The translations under genes were made by a program, and so were the position numbers. A model generated the notes under the pieces. The model saw nothing but the letters and a program-made list of their open reading frames with translations, searched no databases and was not told where the DNA came from. 64,000 nt of DNA from Streptomyces sp. R33 (lineage in GTDB: Bacteria > Actinomycetota > Actinomycetes > Streptomycetales > Streptomycetaceae), in NCBI RefSeq assembly GCF_041200175.1, contig NZ_CP165727.1, forward strand, positions 682,001-746,000, in the 5' to 3' direction. This document shows positions 49,827 through 59,492 of the stretch, piece after piece (position 1 is the first letter of the stretch; every line of letters starts with the position of its first letter).

Positions 49827-52580
49827 TTGCCGCACCCCGCCCAGCCAGCCGCACCGCAACACGCCGCGCCCGCGTCGGGGACCGCTCTCCCTCCGGCGGG
49901 TCCGCCCGCCGGGGCCGCCCCGTACGCGCTGGTCCGCACCACGGTGGCGGCGCATCCTGCGCAACCGGAGAAGGCCGCGCGGGTACGACTCCTGCTCGAC
50001 CGGCTCACCGCCCTCGCGGCACAGGAGGACGTACTGCGTCCGGCGCTGTGCGACGACCTGTTCGCCTCCCGGCCAGGACACACCGAGGAGTTCCACCGCC
50101 ACGTGGTGCTCCCGCTGCGCCGGGCGCTGCACAACGGCCGCACCCCCCGCCCCGTCCTGCTGGCCCGCCTCGACGACCTGCCGACACGGGTGCCCCGGCT
50201 CGGCACCTGGCTGAACCTGCGCGAGCTCCGCGACGCACTCCTCGCAGATCTGGCCACGGCCGTCCCCGACGCCCTGACCGCCGAGCGCTCCGCCCTCGCG
50301 GAAGTGTGCCGCTCCCCCGGCTTCACCCGGGCCGCCGCGCTCACCAGTGGCGACCTGCTGCGCGCAGTGTCCCGGGCCGCCCGGGACGAAGGCGGGCGCA
50401 GGGCCCGCAAGGAGGAACCTTCGGTACTGCGGCACGCCCTGCGTGCCACTACGAAGACCAGTCCGCTGTCGTGGTTCACCGCTGTGGGGTGGTCCGGTGG
50501 TCCGGATCCGTCGGCCGAGCCGGTACCGGGGCTGCCGCCGCTGCGGTCCGTGGTGCGGGAGCACCGGACGCTCGTCGAGGCGCTCGTCGCCGCGCTGCTG
50601 GACGAACCGCGCCGCCGGCGCGCGCTCGCCCACCGCATGACCAGCGGGGCGCGGCACACCTCCGACGGGCGGGCCCTGTACGTGCGGGACCGCACGGTCT
50701 TCGCGGGCGGCCGCTACCTCGTCACCCACGAGGAGACGATCGAGCTCGCCGCGCGCCCGGCCCTGACCGCGCTCGACGCGCTCGCAGCCCCGCCCGCGAC
50801 CCTGGACGAGCTGGCGGTCCGGCTCGGCGCGGCCCTCGGTCGCCCCCGCACGGACCCCGCCGTCGGCCGCTTCCTCGGTCAACTCACGGACGGTGGCCTG
50901 CTGGTGCCCGTGGAGCCCGTCGACCCTCAGCACCCGCACCCGTTGCGTGCGCTGGCCGTCTGGTTGAGCCGATGGCCCGAGGACGCGGCGCTGGGCGATC
51001 GGATCGACCGGATGGCCGCCGACACCGCCGGGTTCGCGAACGCCCGGGCCGAGGAGCGGCCCGCCCTGCTCGCCGACCTGGCGGACCGCTGGCGCCGCCT
51101 GCTGGCCGACGCCGGCCGGCCCGTGCCGGCCGATGCCGCCCCGCTGAGCGTGCTCTCCGAGGACGTGCTCGCCGATCACGTGCTCGCCACCGCACAGGCG
51201 GCCACCGCCGCCGTGGGGTCCGGCGAACCGGTCCCCACGGGCACGCTGACCGGCGCGGACCGGGCCGTGCTCGGTGAACTCAACGCTCTCGCGGAGCTGT
51301 TCGACCTCGGGCACCTGATGCGGCGGGCCGCACTGGAGCGCTTCGTCTCGCGCTACGGGCGCGGTGGGACCTGCCCGGCCCCCTGGGAGTTCGGCGCCGA
51401 CACCGCCGCCGCCTGGGAGGAGGCCGCGCGCCTCTCCGTACGGCCGTCCGGCGACCCGGGGCTCTCCCGTGAGCTGGCCGAACTGGGCGGGCTGCGGGAG
51501 GAGTTCGTGCAGCACGTACGGACCGCCTCGGCGGCCGCACCCGGCGGCTGGGCCGAGGAGGTCGTCCTGCCCGCCGAGGAGGTCCGCGGACTCGCCGCCC
51601 GGCTGCCGGACTGGACCGCCGCCCGCCCGCTGAGTTACGCGTGGTTCGTGCAACGCGCGGCCCCGGCCGCAATCGCCCCGGACGGCGCCGCCCCCGGCGG
51701 CCTGCTCTGCGTCAACCACGTCTACGGTGGCTGGGGCCGTTTCACCAGCCGCTTCCTGGACCACCTGCCCCACGGCGCCGCCGCGCAGGTGGCAGGCGCG
51801 ATCCGCCACGGCCTCGGCGACGGCGCCCGGGCCGCCCAGATCCGCCCGGTGGGCGGCTTCAACGCCAATCTCCATCCGCTGCTGGCCGGCGAGGAGATCG
51901 GCCCCGACCGGTACCGCAGCGCGCTCGCCGAGGCGGATGTGGAGTTGGTCCACGACCCGGTGTCCGACCAGCTCCGGCTTCGGCTGCGGGCCACCGGCGA
52001 GCCCCTCGACGTCCTCTACCTCGGCTTCCTCGCCCCGGTCATGCTGCCGCGGCGCCTCGCGCCGTTCCTCTGCGACCATCCGGCCGGCGTCGTGGACTTC
52101 CGGCGGCTCCTGCCCCGCCGCACCCTGACCGCCCCCGGCGGCGAGGTGCGGCGCACACCCCGGCTGCGCCACGCCCACGCGGTGCTCTCCCGGCAGCGCT
52201 GGCACCTGCCCGAAGGGGTACTGGCCGCACTCCGCGCCGACCTCGCGGCCGACCCCGGCGCGGTCCCCGCCGCCGCGGCGGCCCGTTGGCGGGCCCTGCT
52301 GGGGCTGCCCGAGCAGTTGTTCCTGCACCCGGTGCCGGAGCCTGCTGCCGGCCGGCCCGCCGAGGACTTCGTACGGAGTCTGCGCGCGCCGAAGCCGCAG
52401 GCCGTCGACCTGGGCAGCGCCCTGCACCTGCGCTGCCTCTCCGGCTGGCTGGCCCGCCATCCGCGCGGCGTGGTGCTGGAGGAGGCGCTGCCCGTCTTCG
52501 GCGGCCGGAGCCGCCCCGCGCACGCCGTGGAACTCATCGCCGAGACCTACCGGCCTGCCCGCACGGCCCGGTCGGGCTGA
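49827..52580 (+). CDS. lazB: Thiopeptide dehydratase, glutamylation subunit (LazB/TbtB-like)
   Basis: 917 residues from the TTG at 49827 (GGGAG six bases before); a GTG at 49737 would add 30 residues but lies in the hairpin. It matches the LanB N-terminal glutamylation domain: KTSPLSWFTAVGW, RALAHRMTSG, CVNHVYGGWGRFTSRF, PVGGFNANLHPLL. The enzyme transfers Glu from tRNA-Glu to Ser/Thr hydroxyls of the core. The elimination step is done by the N-terminal domain of the last enzyme of the cluster. Confidence 0.9.
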   Translation: MPHPAQPAAPQHAAPASGTALPPAGPPAGAAPYALVRTTVAAHPAQPEKAARVRLLLDRLTALAAQEDVLRPALCDDLFASRPGHTEEFHRHVVLPLRRALHNGRTPRPVLLARLDDLPTRVPRLGTWLNLRELRDALLADLATAVPDALTAERSALAEVCRSPGFTRAAALTSGDLLRAVSRAARDEGGRRARKEEPSVLRHALRATTKTSPLSWFTAVGWSGGPDPSAEPVPGLPPLRSVVREHRTLVEALVAALLDEPRRRRALAHRMTSGARHTSDGRALYVRDRTVFAGGRYLVTHEETIELAARPALTALDALAAPPATLDELAVRLGAALGRPRTDPAVGRFLGQLTDGGLLVPVEPVDPQHPHPLRALAVWLSRWPEDAALGDRIDRMAADTAGFANARAEERPALLADLADRWRRLLADAGRPVPADAAPLSVLSEDVLADHVLATAQAATAAVGSGEPVPTGTLTGADRAVLGELNALAELFDLGHLMRRAALERFVSRYGRGGTCPAPWEFGADTAAAWEEAARLSVRPSGDPGLSRELAELGGLREEFVQHVRTASAAAPGGWAEEVVLPAEEVRGLAARLPDWTAARPLSYAWFVQRAAPAAIAPDGAAPGGLLCVNHVYGGWGRFTSRFLDHLPHGAAAQVAGAIRHGLGDGARAAQIRPVGGFNANLHPLLAGEEIGPDRYRSALAEADVELVHDPVSDQLRLRLRATGEPLDVLYLGFLAPVMLPRRLAPFLCDHPAGVVDFRRLLPRRTLTAPGGEVRRTPRLRHAHAVLSRQRWHLPEGVLAALRADLAADPGAVPAAAAARWRALLGLPEQLFLHPVPEPAAGRPAEDFVRSLRAPKPQAVDLGSALHLRCLSGWLARHPRGVVLEEALPVFGGRSRPAHAVELIAETYRPARTARSG

Positions 52581-52687
52581 GCGCACTCCGTGCCGCCCGA
52601 ACCACGCGTACTGACCGCGCCGTTCCTGCCGCCCGTCCCGGCGGGCCCCGCCGCCACCCCGCCCGTCATCCGCCGAGGAGGCACCCC

Positions 52688-53869
52688 ATGAACGCCCCGG
52701 CCACCGGCCCGGACACCGCCCGGCCCGTCTCGAGTGCTGCCACGGCCACGGCCCTCGACGTGGTCGCCTACCACTACGAGCCGGTCAAGGCGCCTCTCTT
52801 GCACGAAGCCGTGCTGCCCCTCGCCCGACGGGCCGCCGAGGCCGGGCTGACCGCCCACGTCGAACGCCACTGGCTGCACGGACCGCACCTGCGGCTGCGA
52901 CTGCGCGGCCTCCCCGGGGCGGTGGCCGCCACGGCCGAGCGCACCGCCGCCGAGCTGCGCGCCCGCGCGGCCTCGCACCCGTCGCGGGCCGCCGCCGACG
53001 CTCGGCACTTGCTGGCGCAGGCCGCGGCGGCAGGGCGGGCGGAGCTGATCCCGCCCCCGTACGGTCCGCTCGTACCCGACAACACCGTGCGGGTGGAGCC
53101 GGTGGACCTGTCCTCCCTGACGGCGTTGATCGGCCCGGACGGGGTGCGGCTGCGCGAGGACTTGCTGGCCCTGGGCCTGCCCGCCCTCGCGGCGGGCACC
53201 GCATTCCTCGGCGAGCGTGCGAACACGTCCGCCGCCCGGGTCGAACTCGTGGTGGCGGCCCTCGCGGCCCATGCGGCCGCGCACCCCGAAGGACTGGTGG
53301 GCGGGCACTACTCGTACGTCTCCCACCTGGAGGACTTCCTCGTCCAGGAGGACCCCGACGGGCAGCTGCGGGCGGCCTTCGACCGCCGCTGGGACGCCGC
53401 GGGCGAGCGGATCACCGCACTGGTGGGCCGGATCGCGGGCGGCGGTGCGGCCGGCTGGGAGCGGGCCTGGGCCGACTGGTCCGCCCGGGCCCGGGGGATC
53501 ACGGAGGAACGGTTCAGGGCGGGCGCGGACTTCACGGGGGTGCAGGCCGAGTACCTGGACCGGGCCGCGGCGCTGGGCGACCGGGCCACCGCCGAGCGCT
53601 GGGACCGGAGGGAACGGACCCGGTACAGCGAATTCCACCGGCAGCTGCACCGCTCGGACCCGCAGGGCACGATGTGGTCCCGCCCCGACTACCTCGTCTA
53701 CCGCGCCTGTACGAACGGGCTGTACCGGCTCCTCACCGTGTGCGACGTCCGGCCCGTGGAGCGCTACCTCGCCGCCCACCTCGTCGTACGCAGCGTGCCG
53801 GAACTCACCGGGCACCGGTGGCAGGAGCGCATCGACGAGGTCATCGCCGCCGTGGAGGCGACGCCGTGA
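52688..53869 (+). CDS. lazC: Thiopeptide-type pyridine synthase (LazC/TbtD-like)
   Basis: 393 residues, GGAGG before the ATG. It has the SpaB C-terminal-like 'thiopeptide-type bacteriocin biosynthesis' fold: VVAYHYEPVKAPLLHEAVLP, VERHWLHGPHLRLRLRG, GGHYSYVSHLEDFL and MWSRPDYLVYRACTNGLYRL. In lactazole the equivalent joins two dehydroalanines by a formal [4+2] cycloaddition, forming the pyridine and releasing the leader. Its stop overlaps the next start (GTGA). Confidence 0.87.
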   Translation: MNAPATGPDTARPVSSAATATALDVVAYHYEPVKAPLLHEAVLPLARRAAEAGLTAHVERHWLHGPHLRLRLRGLPGAVAATAERTAAELRARAASHPSRAAADARHLLAQAAAAGRAELIPPPYGPLVPDNTVRVEPVDLSSLTALIGPDGVRLREDLLALGLPALAAGTAFLGERANTSAARVELVVAALAAHAAAHPEGLVGGHYSYVSHLEDFLVQEDPDGQLRAAFDRRWDAAGERITALVGRIAGGGAAGWERAWADWSARARGITEERFRAGADFTGVQAEYLDRAAALGDRATAERWDRRERTRYSEFHRQLHRSDPQGTMWSRPDYLVYRACTNGLYRLLTVCDVRPVERYLAAHLVVRSVPELTGHRWQERIDEVIAAVEATP

Positions 53870-55710
53870 CCGCCGCCGAACCGCCGCGTCTGCGGCTGCG
53901 GCCCGGGGTGGCGGTCACCCCGTTGCGCAACGGCCTGCACCTGCGCGGCCGGGACGGGAGCGTGACGCTCGAAGGGAGCAAGGCGCTGCCGGCCCTGTGG
54001 AAGCTGCTGTCCGAGCAGTTCGGCCGGGGGCCCGAAGACCTCCTGGGTGAGGAGGAGTACGTCGACCCGGAGAGCGGGGGGCTCCGCCTCGATCCGGCCG
54101 ATCCCCGGGTCGTGGCCGCGCTGACCGCGCTGACCGCGCAGCTGCAGGCGCACGATCTGCTCGCCGAGTACCCGCCAGGAGCGGCCGAACCGGCCGCCTG
54201 GCTCGGAGCCTGCGCGCCCCGGCCCGCACGCGCGGCCGCGGCCCTGGCCGCCACACGGCCAGTGGTCGCGGCAGCCGATCCCGACGGGCCACTCGCCACC
54301 GCGCTGATCAGCGCCCTCCACCGCGCGGGGAGTCCGCCGCAGGTGTACCGCGACACCGGCCTGCCGGCCGATCGCGTGGTGGCGGTCGCGGGCACTCCGG
54401 CGGTGGCCGTGGCCGTGACCCGTACCTCCGACGGCGGCTTCGTCACAGCCCCGGCCGAGCCCGAACGGGTGCGTACGGACGCCGAGTCGATCGCGGTACG
54501 CCTGGGCGCCGACACCGGCTCGGCGCCTGCGGATGCGGCGGCCGCGACACCGGCGGCGCTGACCGCCCTGACGGCCCTGCTCGCCGGCGCCGCGGCGCAG
54601 CGGCTGCTGTGCGCCGCCGCCGGTCTGCCCGATCCGGCCGGACGGGAGAAGGACCTGCAGCTGCTCCCGGACCGGCCCGCCGTACTGGTGGCCGTGGCCC
54701 GGCCGCCGCACGCGTCCTACCGTCCCTGGGTCAGCGGGCCGGCCGACCCCGCGTCCCCCTCCCCCGCCCCCGTCGGTAGCCTGGCCGAGGCGCTGCGTCG
54801 TGTCGGGGCGCTGGGCGATCCGTACCTGGGGGTGCTCGACGCACCGCGGCCCGGGGGTCTGCCCCAGTTGCCCGCCGCGCTCGCCGCCTGCACCTCGGTG
54901 GCCGGGCCGCTGGTGGCCGGGGCTCCCCGGACGGACCTGGCCCGGCTCTCCGCGGCGTGCCGTGCGGCAGAACTGCACCTGGACGAAGTGATGCCGGGCC
55001 CGGTGACGGTCGGCGCGGGACCCGGGCACGCCCTGGGACGCGCCCTGCGCCGGGCCGCCCTCGCCGCCGCGGGTCCCCCCGACCTCGCCCTGCGCGAGGA
55101 GGAATGGCGCGAGCAGCCGCAGGCCCGCCACTGGTGGACCGTGCTGACCCGGCATCTGGGGCTTGCGATGCAGATGACCGTCCACCAGTTCTCGGTGGGT
55201 GGGGCTTACTTGGCGGTCGTACGAAACCTTGCCGCCCGGGGCGGGACCGCAGGAGTGGCCGCCCGTGCGGTGGAGGCAACGCCCGCCGACGCGGCGGCCC
55301 TGGCCGCGCTCGGCGCGGTGACCCGGGCCATGGCCGCCGAGCACGGTCCGGCCGGGGCCGTGCACACCGCGTTCACCGGCGCCGAGGCACCGCTCGCCGT
55401 TGCGGGAGTCGAGCCGGCGGCCTGGACGGACGACGGATGGACCGACCGCTGGCTGGCCGGCATCGCACACCGGGAGCCGGAGCTGTGTGCGGCGCTGGCC
55501 CGGCTGACCGGGCTGACCGGGCTGACCGGGCTGCGCCCCGACCCCTGGCAGCCGGGTGAGGCGGACCTCGCGGACCTCGCGGACCTCGCGGACCTCGCGG
55601 ACCTCGCGGACCCGGCTGCCGGTGGACCGGCCGGATCCGCCGGGCCGGTCCTGGCTGCCCTGCGCGCGTGCGGATTCACGGTTCTGGCCGAATGGGGAGG
55701 AGCGCGATGA
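53866..55710 (+). CDS. lazD: Ocin-ThiF-like cyclodehydratase partner with RRE (LazD-like)
   Basis: 614 residues from a GTG overlapping the previous stop. The N-terminal 90 residues (RLRPGVAVTPLRNGLHLRGR) are a leader-binding RRE-type domain; the middle is an E1/ThiF-like scaffold without obvious catalytic residues. It brings the precursor leader to the YcaO enzyme. It carries tandem repeats near its 3' end: LTG repeats at 55504-55533 and five exact 9-base copies (LAD) at 55561-55605, which probably vary between strains. ATGA-coupled to the next gene. Confidence 0.85.
   Translation: MTAAEPPRLRLRPGVAVTPLRNGLHLRGRDGSVTLEGSKALPALWKLLSEQFGRGPEDLLGEEEYVDPESGGLRLDPADPRVVAALTALTAQLQAHDLLAEYPPGAAEPAAWLGACAPRPARAAAALAATRPVVAAADPDGPLATALISALHRAGSPPQVYRDTGLPADRVVAVAGTPAVAVAVTRTSDGGFVTAPAEPERVRTDAESIAVRLGADTGSAPADAAAATPAALTALTALLAGAAAQRLLCAAAGLPDPAGREKDLQLLPDRPAVLVAVARPPHASYRPWVSGPADPASPSPAPVGSLAEALRRVGALGDPYLGVLDAPRPGGLPQLPAALAACTSVAGPLVAGAPRTDLARLSAACRAAELHLDEVMPGPVTVGAGPGHALGRALRRAALAAAGPPDLALREEEWREQPQARHWWTVLTRHLGLAMQMTVHQFSVGGAYLAVVRNLAARGGTAGVAARAVEATPADAAALAALGAVTRAMAAEHGPAGAVHTAFTGAEAPLAVAGVEPAAWTDDGWTDRWLAGIAHREPELCAALARLTGLTGLTGLRPDPWQPGEADLADLADLADLADLADPAAGGPAGSAGPVLAALRACGFTVLAEWGGAR
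55561..55605 (+). repeat. Five-copy 9-bp tandem repeat in lazD-like gene
   Basis: Exact copies of GCGGACCTC encode Ala-Asp-Leu repeats. A second set, ACCGGGCTG three times, lies at 55507-55533. Both keep the frame, so slippage would change protein length without loss of function. Confidence 0.85.
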
Positions 55711-57662
55711 GCGGGATGACGATGAAGGGGCACGGGAAGGCTGCTGACGCGAAGGTGGTGGCCACCGCCGCCGGCTCCGTACCCGTACTGGATCCGGCTG
55801 CGGCGCTGGAGACCACCGACGGCGCCGCGATCGTCCATCTCACCTCCTGGACACTGGAGTTGGCGGAGCGGCTCAGCCGCCACGCGATGGCCCGTCCCGT
55901 ACGCCTGGTGCCGGTGCGCGAGGACGGTGCGCTGACCGTGATCGGCCCCGTTCTGGAGCCCGCGGCGCGGGCGTGCCTGTCGTGCACCGAGTACCAGCGA
56001 CTGGCCACCGCAGGCGGCAGGGTGCCCTGGCAGAGCCCCCGGCTGGCGCTCGGCGGCACCGGCACCCCGGCCCTGGCGGAGGCAGCCCTGCTGCTCGCCG
56101 CCGCCCTTCTGGAGCCCCGGCCCGCCGCGGAGGGGGAGGCGGAGGCGGGGACGCAGCCGGCCACCGTCCACATCGTCCAAGGCCACCGGGCCACCTGGTC
56201 CACCCATCGCGTCCGCCCGGTCGGCGGCTGCCCGGTGTGCCGCCCGCTGCCGGCCGACTCCCCCACAGCGGCCGCAATTCCCGACACGCCACAGCCACTG
56301 CCCGACCCGGCGGTGCTGCGCGGCTCCAACGAGCGTACGGAAGCGGACCGGTTGCGGGCCGAGCTGCACGACGAGCGGTTCGGCCCGGTGCGCCGCCTGT
56401 TCCGCACCGAGGACTCCGCCTTCGCCCTCACCACCGCCTGGGTGACGGACGGCCGTCTGCTCGACGACGGGGGATACGGGCGCTCCGCCGATTTCCGCAC
56501 CAGCGAGCGGGTGGCACTGTTCGAGGGCGTGGAGCGGCTGGCCGGCATGCGCCCGCTGGGCCGCCGTACCGCCCTGCGTGCATCCTTCGCCGAGCTGGGC
56601 CCGGAGGCTGCCGTGGACCCCGCCCGGCTCGGCCTGCCCGACCCTGCCCACCGGGGGCACCCTGCCGCCCGGACCGTCCCGTACCACGCGGAGCTGGAGC
56701 TGGACTGGGTGTACGGCTGGTCGCTCACCGAGGGCCGGGCCCGGGCGGTGCCCGAGCACGTGGCGTACTGGGACCTTCCGCAGGGCCCCGGCCGGGCACG
56801 GGTGGTCTACGAGTCCTCGAATGGCTGCGGGCTCGGAAACAGTCGCCAGGAGGCTGCGCTCTACGGGTTGTTCGAGGTGGCGGAGCGGGACGCCTTCCTG
56901 ATGGCGTGGTACGCGCGCACGCCGCTGGCCGGCATTGCGCTGCCCGCCGACGACCGGCTGGTGACCGCCCTGGCCTCGCGCGCCGCGCTGATGGGATACC
57001 GGTTGAGCCTGCTGGACGCCACCAACGACCTCGGTATCCCGGCGGTGGTCGCGCTCTGCCGCTACGAGGGGAGCCACCCCGATGCTCCCCGCGCGTTCCT
57101 GGCCGCCGGAGCCCACCACGATCCGCGCGCCGCGATCCGCTCGGCGGTGGCGGAGGTCGTCACGAACGTCCAGGACGCCGTGCACCGGCCGGCCGGGCCG
57201 GGCGGGCCGCGCGATCCGGAGCGGCTTCGCCCCATGCTCCGGCGGCCCGAGCTGGTGGTCGACCTCGACGACCACGTGGGCCTGAACACCCTGCCGGAGG
57301 CGCAGCCCCGGCTGGAGTTCCTGTTCGCCGGCTTCCGGGAGGTCCCCTGGCAGGAACGGTGGCCGGGCGCTCCCACGCCGGTGGCCGACCTCACCCGGCT
57401 GCTGACGGAGACGGTCGCGCGACTGGCCGCCGAGGGGCTGGAAGTGGTCGTCGTGACGCAGGACGAGCCCGGGATCCGGGACCGGCTCGGGCTGCACTGC
57501 GCCAAGGTGATCGTGCCCGGCACCCTCCCGATGACGTTCGGCCATGTCAACCGCCGCACGCTCGGGCTGCCCCGGCTGCTGGAGGTGCCACACCGGCTGG
57601 GGCGCACCGCCCGTCCACTGCGCCACGACGAACTCCCCCTGTACCCGCACCCGTTCCCGTGA
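55707..57662 (+). CDS. lazE: YcaO cyclodehydratase (LazE-like)
   Basis: 651 residues from an ATG coupled to the previous stop. The C-terminal YcaO domain shows SSNGCGLGNSRQEAALYGLF, EVAERDAFLMAWY, DATNDLGIPAVVALCRYEGS and the Pro-rich C-terminus ELPLYPHPFP (YcaO enzymes end in a PxPxP-like tail). It uses ATP to close Cys/Ser residues to azolines. It forms the pair with the LazD-like protein. Confidence 0.93.
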   Translation: MSGMTMKGHGKAADAKVVATAAGSVPVLDPAAALETTDGAAIVHLTSWTLELAERLSRHAMARPVRLVPVREDGALTVIGPVLEPAARACLSCTEYQRLATAGGRVPWQSPRLALGGTGTPALAEAALLLAAALLEPRPAAEGEAEAGTQPATVHIVQGHRATWSTHRVRPVGGCPVCRPLPADSPTAAAIPDTPQPLPDPAVLRGSNERTEADRLRAELHDERFGPVRRLFRTEDSAFALTTAWVTDGRLLDDGGYGRSADFRTSERVALFEGVERLAGMRPLGRRTALRASFAELGPEAAVDPARLGLPDPAHRGHPAARTVPYHAELELDWVYGWSLTEGRARAVPEHVAYWDLPQGPGRARVVYESSNGCGLGNSRQEAALYGLFEVAERDAFLMAWYARTPLAGIALPADDRLVTALASRAALMGYRLSLLDATNDLGIPAVVALCRYEGSHPDAPRAFLAAGAHHDPRAAIRSAVAEVVTNVQDAVHRPAGPGGPRDPERLRPMLRRPELVVDLDDHVGLNTLPEAQPRLEFLFAGFREVPWQERWPGAPTPVADLTRLLTETVARLAAEGLEVVVVTQDEPGIRDRLGLHCAKVIVPGTLPMTFGHVNRRTLGLPRLLEVPHRLGRTARPLRHDELPLYPHPFP

Positions 57663-57672
57663 GGACGATCCG

Positions 57673-59481
57673 ATGACCGAAGACCCGTACGCGTCCGCGT
57701 CCCCCGTGGGGGCGGGAGCGCCCGCCGCTGGGACAGCAGCCCTCGCACCGGCTCCGGCGGGAGGCTGGCAGAGCCTGCACCTGACCTTGCACACCGACGG
57801 CGCGGACACCGATGCCTTCGTCACGGGGGCGCTCGCCCCGCTGATGGACGGCCGGTACGGGCCGAACGGCGGCGCCTGGTTCTTCATCCGCTACCACGAG
57901 GGCGGACCCCATCTGCGGATCAGGTTCCGCGGCGCAGGATCCACCGGAGACGCGGCTGAGGACGCGGCCGAACTCGCCGCGGAACTCGCTCTCTTGGCCG
58001 CCGGGACCACTCCCGTGACCGGCTCCTGGCCCGGCCGGCACGGGGAGGTGCGCGCGGTGCCGTACGAACCGGAGACCGAGCGCTACGGCGGGCCGGCCGC
58101 GCTCCCGGTGACAGAGGAAGTGTTCGTGCACTCGACACGCGCGGCCGTGGCCGCCCTGCGCGCCGTACCCGGACGGGCCGACCGGCTGCGGCTCGCCCTG
58201 GACCTCGCCCACGGCACGGCGTACGCCCTGGGTCTGGACGAACTGGCCTCGGCGGGCTGGCTGCGCCGGCACGCCGCCTCCTGGCGCTGGGCCGCCGAAG
58301 TGCGGCCGCTACCCGGAGCCGCTGTCCACACCCGCGTCAACACGGTGTTCGCTGCCCAACGTACGAACCTGGGGCTGCGCGCCCGGGCGGTCCGGGCGGG
58401 GCTGGACGACGGCTCCGCCGCGCCCTGGCTCGCGGAGTGGACCCGGCAAGTACGAGCGGCCGACGCCCGGTTGCGTACGGCCGTGCTCCCCGCGGACCGG
58501 CCGGGCGCGCCGGTGCGGACGCACCGCCGGCTGTGGGTGTGGGCCTCACAACTCCACATGCTGTTCAACCGGTTGGGAGTCACTCCTGACGAGGAACGTG
58601 CCGTCTGCCGGCTCGCGGGCCGCGCTCTGCTGGAGACGGGGGACGAGGACGGCTTCTTCGGCGCCGGCCCGCGCGCGGCCGACTACCAGTACCTGGAGCA
58701 GAGCAAGTTCCAGATCGGTCGTGCACAGGACACCGCGGTACGGAGCATCGCGCGGCCCGGACTCCCGTCCGAGTACCGGCCGGAGGCCGTACGCCCCCTC
58801 CCCGCGGCCTCGTTGCCGGAGCTGTCCCTCGCCGAGGCGCTGCGCCGCCGCAGCTCGGCGCGCGGGGCGCTGCGGGGGCCGCTCACCGAGCAGGAGCTGG
58901 GCGGGGTGCTGTGGCACGCCCACGCGCCGAGCCATGTTTCCCGGCAGTCCCTGGCCGACGGCACCGAGCGCACCGTGCACCACCGCCCGTACCCGAGCGC
59001 AGGCGCCCTGTACAGCGTCCGGGTACGGCTCCTGGCGCTCGCCGTGGCGGGACTGGCTCCCGGCACCTACCACTGCATGCCGGAGCGGCGGTCACTGGTC
59101 GCCCTCGGACCCGCACCGGACCTGGCCGACCTCAAGGCGTTGTCTTCGTACCTCTCCCGCCCGGCCGACGACCCGGACTCCGTCGGGATCGACGAGGCAC
59201 CGGCCGTGCTGGCGGTCCACCTGGACCTCGGGCTGCTCCGCCGCCGCTACGGGCTGCGGGCGCTGCGGCTGGGCCTGCTGGAGGCCGGACACCTGGCCCA
59301 GACCCTGCAGCTCACGGCCGGGACGTTCGGGCTGGCCACGATTCCGCTCGGTGGCCTGCACGACGACCTGGCGCATGAGCTGCTGGGCCTTGACGATCTC
59401 GACGAGCCGATCCAGTACCTACTGCCGCTCGGGCGGCTGGACCCGCCGGCCGGCATTTCCGACGCCGGTCGGCGGGCGTAA
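57673..59481 (+). CDS. lazF: Fusion of thiopeptide elimination domain and SagB-type azoline dehydrogenase (LazF-like)
   Basis: 602 residues. The first 330 residues have the SpaB_C-like fold (WQSLHLTLHTDGADTDAFVT, WFFIRYHEGGPHLRIRFRG) that removes glutamate from glutamylated Ser. The C-terminal 240 residues are a nitroreductase-like FMN oxidoreductase (ARGALRGPLTEQELGGVLWH, YPSAGALYSVRVRLLAL, GTYHCMPERRSL) that oxidises azolines to azoles. This two-domain fusion is a hallmark of the lactazole cluster. It is the last gene of the operon. Confidence 0.92.
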   Translation: MTEDPYASASPVGAGAPAAGTAALAPAPAGGWQSLHLTLHTDGADTDAFVTGALAPLMDGRYGPNGGAWFFIRYHEGGPHLRIRFRGAGSTGDAAEDAAELAAELALLAAGTTPVTGSWPGRHGEVRAVPYEPETERYGGPAALPVTEEVFVHSTRAAVAALRAVPGRADRLRLALDLAHGTAYALGLDELASAGWLRRHAASWRWAAEVRPLPGAAVHTRVNTVFAAQRTNLGLRARAVRAGLDDGSAAPWLAEWTRQVRAADARLRTAVLPADRPGAPVRTHRRLWVWASQLHMLFNRLGVTPDEERAVCRLAGRALLETGDEDGFFGAGPRAADYQYLEQSKFQIGRAQDTAVRSIARPGLPSEYRPEAVRPLPAASLPELSLAEALRRRSSARGALRGPLTEQELGGVLWHAHAPSHVSRQSLADGTERTVHHRPYPSAGALYSVRVRLLALAVAGLAPGTYHCMPERRSLVALGPAPDLADLKALSSYLSRPADDPDSVGIDEAPAVLAVHLDLGLLRRRYGLRALRLGLLEAGHLAQTLQLTAGTFGLATIPLGGLHDDLAHELLGLDDLDEPIQYLLPLGRLDPPAGISDAGRRA

Positions 59482-59492
59482 GCGGGGCACCT

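Noticed and set aside
55206..57887. 893-residue leftward open frame opposite the YcaO gene
   Set aside because: Low-complexity composition, antisense to a clear cyclodehydratase gene.
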